This document shows positions 58,753 through 64,000 of a DNA stretch of 64,000 nucleotides, piece after piece. Source of the DNA: Delphinus delphis. Its lineage: Eukaryota > Chordata > Mammalia > Artiodactyla > Delphinidae. The stretch lies in assembly GCF_949987515.2 (NCBI RefSeq), contig NC_082689.1, positions 68,074,267 through 68,138,266 of the forward strand, given 5' to 3'. The notes beneath the pieces are model-generated. The model had not been told where the DNA came from. It ran no database searches and saw nothing but the letters and a program-made list of their open reading frames with translations. How positions within the stretch are numbered: the stretch's first letter is position 1; the number at the start of each line of letters is the position of its first letter. A program made the position numbers and the translations under genes.

Positions 58753-58962
58753 GTTTTTTTTTTTTTTTTTTCGGTACGCGGGCCTCTCACTGTTGTGGCC
58801 TCTCCCGTTGCGGAGCACAGCCTCCGGACGCGCAGGCTCAGCGGCCACGGCTCACGGGCCTAGCCGCTCCGCGGCATGTGAGATCTTCCCGGACCGGGGC
58901 ACGAACCCGTGTCCCCTGCATTGGCAGGTGGACTCTCAACCACTGCGCCACCAGGGAAGCCC
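58753..58962 (-). mobile_element. CHR SINE, antisense, near consensus
   Basis: An 18-T run is followed by 'cggtacgcgggcctctcact', ending 'gccaccagggaagccc'. The perfect 12-bp duplication CAGAATGCACAG lies at 58741-58752 and 58963-58974. Open frames at 58606-59116 are SINE sequence. Confidence 0.97.
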
Positions 58963-59214
58963 CAGAATGCACAGTTTTTACTTGAAATTTTAGATTTGTG
59001 GCCTCCCTTGAAATATTGGAAAATTTGACAGTGATGGACTCACATTTCCAGATAACATCAGCCAAAGATGCATGGCAGCTTTTTCCTTTAAATGGGAACC
59101 GAGCTTTCCAGTTCACAAGTCCAAACTGGGCTGAGTCACTCCTTTATTACTGGCTTTGCCTCCATAAGCCTTTGAGTTTGAGATCCCAGTGTTATCAGGA
59201 TGCTGGTCCATTAA

Positions 59215-59380
59215 CAGTGCTTCTGGAATTTTAGTGTGTGTAAGAATCATCTGGAGAACTCGTCAGAGTTAAAACTACTCGGCCAACCCAGGTATTTTGA
59301 TTAAGAAGGTCTGGATTGGGGACCCCAAATTTGCATTTTTAACAAGCTCTCAGATGATGCTGTTGTGGTGGTCTGAGGAC
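59215..59380 (+). mobile_element. MER5A-like hAT-Charlie MITE
   Basis: 'gtgtgtaagaatcatctgga', 'gggaccccaaatttgcattt', 'ttaacaagctctcagatgat' and 'ggtctgaggaccaaactt' follow MER5A order. Confidence 0.82.
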
Positions 59381-59500
59381 CAAACTTGAAGTGGTACTAT
59401 ATTACAATATTTTCATTAATAGTAGTTTTTTTCCCACAGAAATATTCACTTTTAAAATTAATAATCAGGAACTGGTATTTTAAAAAATATGTCTTATTGG

Positions 59501-59617
59501 CGGAATTCCCTGGTGGTCCAGTGGTTAGGGCTCCGCACTCTCACTGCCAAGGACCTGGGTTTGATCCCTGGTTGGGGAACTAAAATGCCACAAGCCATGT
59601 GGCATGGCCAAAAAAAT
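59501..59617 (+). mobile_element. Short CHR-type SINE
   Basis: 'cggaattccctggtggtcca', 'ggtttgatccctggttgggg' and 'gtggcatggccaaaaaaata' form the short CHR form. TATGTCTTATT before it and TATGTATTGTT after the GT repeat are similar, so the GT repeat may be part of its tail. Confidence 0.92.
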
Positions 59618-59621
59618 ATAG

Positions 59622-59623
<2 letters not shown>

Positions 59624-59668
<45 letters not shown>
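59624..59668 (+). repeat. (GT)n microsatellite
   Basis: There are about 22 pure GT units directly after the SINE tail. They are likely to be length-polymorphic. Confidence 0.97.
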
Positions 59669-59671
<3 letters not shown>

Positions 59672-60944
59672 ATTGTTAAAATCCTCATTGTACTTTCTTG
59701 TATATAAATGGTAACAGTTAAGCTGCTCAGTTGCTTATATGTTAGGCTGTGAGATTTTTGTTCTTGTTCACTTCCCTCAGCGTGCTTCAGCTGTCTTCTG
59801 GTTTTACCCTGAGTTACGGTGTTATGAATTGGTCCTTTAGAATAAACTTGACAGTCATTAGCATTTCAATAGCAATGTATCCAAGTTATTTTGAAAATAC
59901 CATCTGGTACCAAATATTAATAACTTCACAGTAACAGAAACCAAGACTTTTGGCTGGGAGGTGATAATCATCATCAAATTAGTACTTACGGAGCACGCGA
60001 GGCCCATCGTTCAGGCAAAGCTGGGACTAGCATTTAGTGTCACTATAAACAAGAAGCAGAGCTGGTTACAGAACTGAGGTATGAGGGGGTTGGATGACTT
60101 GACCAAGATCACACAGTTGTCAGATACCCTACTGCTTTTCCAACAATGCTGTTCTGCTTTCCACTGAAAACCATAAATCATATAATTAACAAAATAATGT
60201 ATGAAAGTAGATTAGAGGTAAAACTGTCTCTAATTCTGCAGAAATGGAATAGTTTCTTCAATTACAGGTTTTGTACCGCTTGCCTGACCCTCAGCAGGGA
60301 AGCCACCATGGTTACTGTGTTCCTCTGGGATCCTCACAGGCAGGTGTGGAGCATCTAGCAGAGATGCTAGGGAGGTGAGTGTCTTCAGGAGCCGGGTCTT
60401 ACACTGGTGGTAGCTGCTTGCAGGAATGACCATGAAAGACCTAAGGACTGCTTCATATTCTAGTGGGTTGTTTAGGGTAATCTCCGATATCTCACCCACA
60501 AGTTTCAGGAGTCAGAGAATTCACTTGGCATTCAGGAACAGTGGTTGCTGACCCAGGCAGCAATCCTAGGAACTCATTAGACATCTTTAGTGGGACTGGA
60601 TATGGCTTCATAATTAAGATTACTTCTTCTGAGAGGACTACTCTCCCATGAAATGGTGACAGAGGCCTAATTCTATCAAAATCTAGAGGGACTACTCAAT
60701 AAATTGATTATCTGGGCTGATACTTCTTAGGAACTATTACTTGGGAAAATAGAGCAGTCACTGACTCTTACTCTATTTGTGCTAGTTGTGAGAAAGAATC
60801 CTGACCTTTGATACCAGTGGAACCTGAAGCATACATTCTTCACTTGAAGTCTAGGCAAGTAGCAACCTCTCATCTTTGCGTTCCTTCTCCCAGTGTTTCT
60901 CTAGATTAGAGTCTGATATCTCTTTTTCTGGAATGAGCCGTCCA
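59669..60944. other. No gene firmly recognised; one MIR scrap
   Basis: A MIR antisense scrap lies at about 60070-60130 ('tgacttgaccaagatcacac'). The minus-strand 89-codon frame at 60230-60499 is in moderately GC-rich DNA but shows no domain that I recognise. Confidence 0.4.
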
Positions 60945-61990
60945 GGAGTCAGTAAACAGTTACCTGCTGAGTGCCTTCCATGTGCCAGACACAGTTCTAG
61001 GCACAGGAAATCCAGCAGAGAACAAGAGTCACGTCGCCCCTGTTCTCAAGGAACATATATTCTAATAGGGGCGATGGGGAAGATAGATAAACACATAAAT
61101 GAAAAAAGAAGCTAAGTCTGTTTACTAATAAGTGCTTTCAGTCAGATAAAACAGGGTAAAGTGGTGGGGAGCGACAGAGGTGAAGGGGTGCTTTACCTGA
61201 GGAAGCAAGAGAAGGTCTCTTTAAGGAGGGCAGGTGCTTCGAACAGGGGAATGGCATGTAAGAAGGCACTGAGAGAAGAACACATTTGGACTTTTCAAGA
61301 GAGCAAAAGAATGTGGAAATTATAGGGAGATAAGGTTGGAGAAGTGGGTGGGACCAAGATCACTTATGACCTCATAGACAGTGTCACATGCTTCTGTTTT
61401 ATTGTATACATAATGGAAATCCATGAGAGGTATTTAAGCATGGGAGTAACATAATTTGCTTTATATTTTACAAAGTGCTGTGTAGGGAATGAGTTGTAGG
61501 GTACAAGGGTGGAGTTAGAGGGACCCATTAGGAACAGTTCTGTAGTTCAGGCTGTTGATGATGATGGCTTGGAATTTAGTTTTAGGAGCAGTGTTGGTAA
61601 GAAGTGGTAGGTACAATAGGACATATTGATGGATTGGATATGGGATGGTAGGAAAAGAGAGAAATCAAGAATGGCTTCTAGATTTTTGACCTGATCAGCT
61701 GGTGGAGAGTGGTACTTCTCTAGTCTCCATTTATTGAACTATGGAAGGACTGGAAAGGGCTTGAAAATGTATTTAGATGGAGACCTTGTATGGAATCAAG
61801 AGTTCTGTATTGGCCATATTATGTCGAGATGCCTAGTGCATGTCCAAGTGGAGATATTGTGGAGGCGGTTAATATTATAAATCTGGAACTCAGGATAGGG
61901 CTGAAGTTGAAGTATAAATGTGAGAGTCATCAGCATATAGATGCTATTTAAAGGGATACATCTGTTATATGTCCCATTGGATTAAAGAGC
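60945..61990 (+). mobile_element. Long ancient mammalian interspersed repeat, family not assigned
   Basis: The DNA contains words common to one old, widespread mammalian repeat. These include 'tgagtgccttccatgtgcca', 'gacacagttctaggcacagg', 'ctcaaggaacatatattcta' and 'aaggtctctttaaggagggc'. They continue with 'gtatttaagcatgggagtaa', 'gatggattggatatgggatg', 'ccaagtggagatattg' and 'gagagtcatcagcatataga'. The order is continuous over about 1 kb, so it is one element. It is LINE-like, but I cannot fix the family by eye. No frame is open. Confidence 0.65.
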
Positions 61991-62374
61991 CCTGATAGAA
62001 TGACCCTTTCAGCCTCAAGGCACCTTGCTAAGGTTAATGCAGAAAGGACTCAGGATTCAAGAGTTAAGATGAGGGAGCAGATATCAGGAACTGGGTCTTA
62101 TAACTCCAGGAAACTAGCAGAATCATTTTTAGGTGCAAGTCTTTGGACTGCTGGTGGGCATCTAGACAGGCTGAAGTTTCGGGTGTTCGTTGATGAGGGT
62201 GGTTGCACATTTGGATATACAGGAAAAGTTAAACATGTGCATTTCCACTGATAATGACATAGAATGGGTGCACAGAGATGTTTGACTCACCCTCTTGTGG
62301 GTAAATATCTGCTAGTATTTAACTTCTAAACTTCCATGGACTTTGAAATAAAGATGGTGCAATATTATACCCTA
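61991..62374. other. No gene recognised
   Basis: An 83-codon plus-strand frame (62000-62251) has no recognisable domain, and the sequence may extend the preceding repeat. Confidence 0.4.
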
Positions 62375-62585
62375 GGGCTTGGTGCAGTGGTAAATACTGG
62401 GCAAAGGAGACAGAGAGACCTAGATTCAAATTCCCATTTTCCCATTTACTAGTAGGCAGGTAATTTGGCCAGTTTACTCATCTGTAAAATGGGGCTCCCT
62501 AATTTGTTGTTGGAAAGATTAAAGACAAAAGTATGCTATCTGGCACCTAGAAGTCTCCCAATATCTACTTTAATGGTAGTTAACT
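62375..62585 (+). mobile_element. MIR SINE
   Basis: 'ggtgcagtggtaaatactgg', 'gacctagattcaaattccca', 'ctcatctgtaaaatggggct' and 'ggaaagattaaagacaaaag' follow MIR order. Confidence 0.82.
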
Positions 62586-64000
62586 TTATTTTTAAAAATG
62601 GTATGTGGATATTAGAGCTTGAGATGAGTTTATGGAAATGGCAGGTCTTATTTTAGAGAGACTGCTTAGATTAATAACTAACATCATAATACATGATTTT
62701 ATTTTCCTCTTTTGTATGTTTGAGCTGATTCTATGATGTCTATCAACTGCTACTCGGCTAAGCATTCCAAAGCATTACTATTTGGCAGCCTGAACCAGAA
62801 GCCCAAAGAAGTGAACAGAGCCCTTCAATAAGTCAAGAGAAGCCAGGAAACACATATGGTAGAGTTAGTCATGTGTCCTTGGCCCAGTGTCTTAGCTTCT
62901 CTAAGCTTCTCTAAACTCTCTTAGAGTTTCCTCATCTTTAAATTGGTCATACCTGTGGCTATACCTTCTTCATGATTTTTTTTAAAGCACCTAGCACAAT
63001 GGAAAAAAAAAAGTTCCTCCTTCTCTTCTCCCTCCTGTTTCAAGAATTTGAATTCATGGACAACAGCTATTCACGATAAAATACTAGCGAGATCTTCAGT
63101 CTTTCACATGGGCCCCACACCATGAATTACAGCAGGTTCTTTGCTGGCATTCGGTCTTATGAAAAGACCTAGAAACAGTTGTGTGGGCTCTTTCCTTGTT
63201 CAGAGTCTGTCTTGCTCAGCTGAGCCTTTGCTGCTTTCCTTGTGCAGCTCAGAACCAAATGAATAATTAAACTCCTAAGCCAAATAAATGATTTTCAGCA
63301 AGTGAATTTCTCCTGTGAAGTGAGAGAGAATTTAGTTTGAACTGGGTACTGCATGCAAATCTATTATTTTATGGAGCCTAGAGGTTTCTACAAACCCTAT
63401 AAATATTCCTTTTTGAGTGAACAGTATATTATAGTACATGGAGGGTTACTTTAATAGCCTAAGTAGTGTGACTTCCAGATTGGTCTCAGGAGCCCACTCA
63501 GCCTCAAAGCCCCTAAGCTCCAGAGGGGTTCCTTAGGCAATAGCTGTACTTCTAGATAGACAATGCACGTTGACTGCTAGGTAGGCTGTTATATAAAGTA
63601 AGAGGGGATGGCAGTTGGTACATGGCCTGATTTTTTTTTTTTGAAGACTGATAGAAAGAACTCTGCTTGCAAGTATCATTTCAACTGCATTGTGTGAAAT
63701 TTCCTATTAAAGTTTATTCTTTTTTTTAATTTTAAATCAATGCTTTTTTAGAAATCCCCTGTTAAAATTTAGATTTCCCCCCAGTACCTAACACATTAAT
63801 TTGCCATCAGTCATTAACATCTTAGAGGAGACTGATATAGGTGGGAAGAAGATAAAAAATAAATTTATTTTACTAGGCAGAGAACCTAGACTGTGAGTGC
63901 TGAGAAAAGCCTAGTTGTCACATTATGAGAGAGAAGCATAAAGGATGCTGAGATAGTGCCAAATACAGGTTTTCCTACTTTATGGTTTGGTCTTTGGACA
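62586..64000. other. AT-rich DNA, no gene; one MIR scrap
   Basis: A MIR scrap lies at about 62885-62955 ('gtttcctcatctttaaattg'). Nothing else is recognised up to the window end. Confidence 0.4.

Noticed and set aside
60230..60499. 89-codon minus-strand frame in moderately GC-rich DNA
   Set aside because: No motif or known protein is recognised and no splice context is visible. It cannot be supported as a gene.
1..64000. tRNA genes at the CHR SINE heads
   Set aside because: The heads derive from tRNA-Glu but lack an intact cloverleaf and are followed by SINE bodies and A-tails. No genuine tRNA, rRNA or snRNA gene was recognised.

Overview
The window reads as a gene-poor stretch of an AT-rich mammalian nuclear genome, most likely a toothed whale or other cetacean. 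The main evidence is 15 copies of tRNA-Glu-derived SINEs of the CHR type (right arm near-identical to GGGCTTCCCTGGTGGCGCAG, or its complement, in most copies). CHR SINEs are characteristic of cetaceans and their closest relatives. Typical mammalian repeats also occur: L1, L2, MIR, MaLR LTRs, hAT-Charlie, AmnSINE1 and a mariner. No bacterial, phage or plasmid feature is present. I could not identify a complete protein-coding gene, and the short open frames are nearly all chance frames or pieces of repeats.

Layout. 1-4.8 kb: old repeats, including a tandemly duplicated L1 3' end. 4.8-12.1 kb: a 7 kb stretch with only a few ancient MIR/L2 remnants and no younger SINE, LINE or LTR insertion. Its centre (about 6.8-8.3 kb) has the look of conserved noncoding regulatory DNA. 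12.1-17.6 kb: two CHR SINEs and long L2 LINE remains, one with reverse-transcriptase sequence. 17.6-22.4 kb: a MaLR LTR, an antisense remnant of endogenous retroviral pol, L2, and a 5'-truncated L1 with a perfect target duplication. 23-28.4 kb: CHR SINEs, an L1 3' end split by a SINE, and a MaLR LTR. 28.9-30.2 kb: a nearly full-length mariner transposon with a dead transposase. 31-36 kb: quiet AT-rich DNA holding an AmnSINE1 at 33.9-34.2 kb. 36-39.5 kb: SINEs, an MLT1-like LTR with an internal duplication, and a diverged 170-bp direct duplication.

40.85-41.06 kb is the only non-repeat CpG-rich patch. It has a GC box, an ETS-like site and a CCAAT box, with a splice-donor-like GT on each strand, so it is a candidate (possibly bidirectional) promoter. 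A tentative small coding exon lies at 44.85 kb. 41.9-42.4 kb holds a solo LTR. 51.5-55.5 kb is a degraded L1M element covering ORF1 and ORF2, with four later SINE insertions, one of them inside another SINE's tail. 55.7-58.7 kb is L2 and CR1/L3-type LINE, with a young L1 inserted. 60.9-62 kb is a long ancient repeat I could not assign to a family.

The history is layered: ancient L2/MIR/AmnSINE1/CR1, then L1M, MaLR, ERV and hAT, then mariner, then younger L1 and CHR SINEs. I found no undescribed biological system. The observations most worth checking are the conserved-looking desert, the candidate promoter and first exons, the AmnSINE1 and the mariner.
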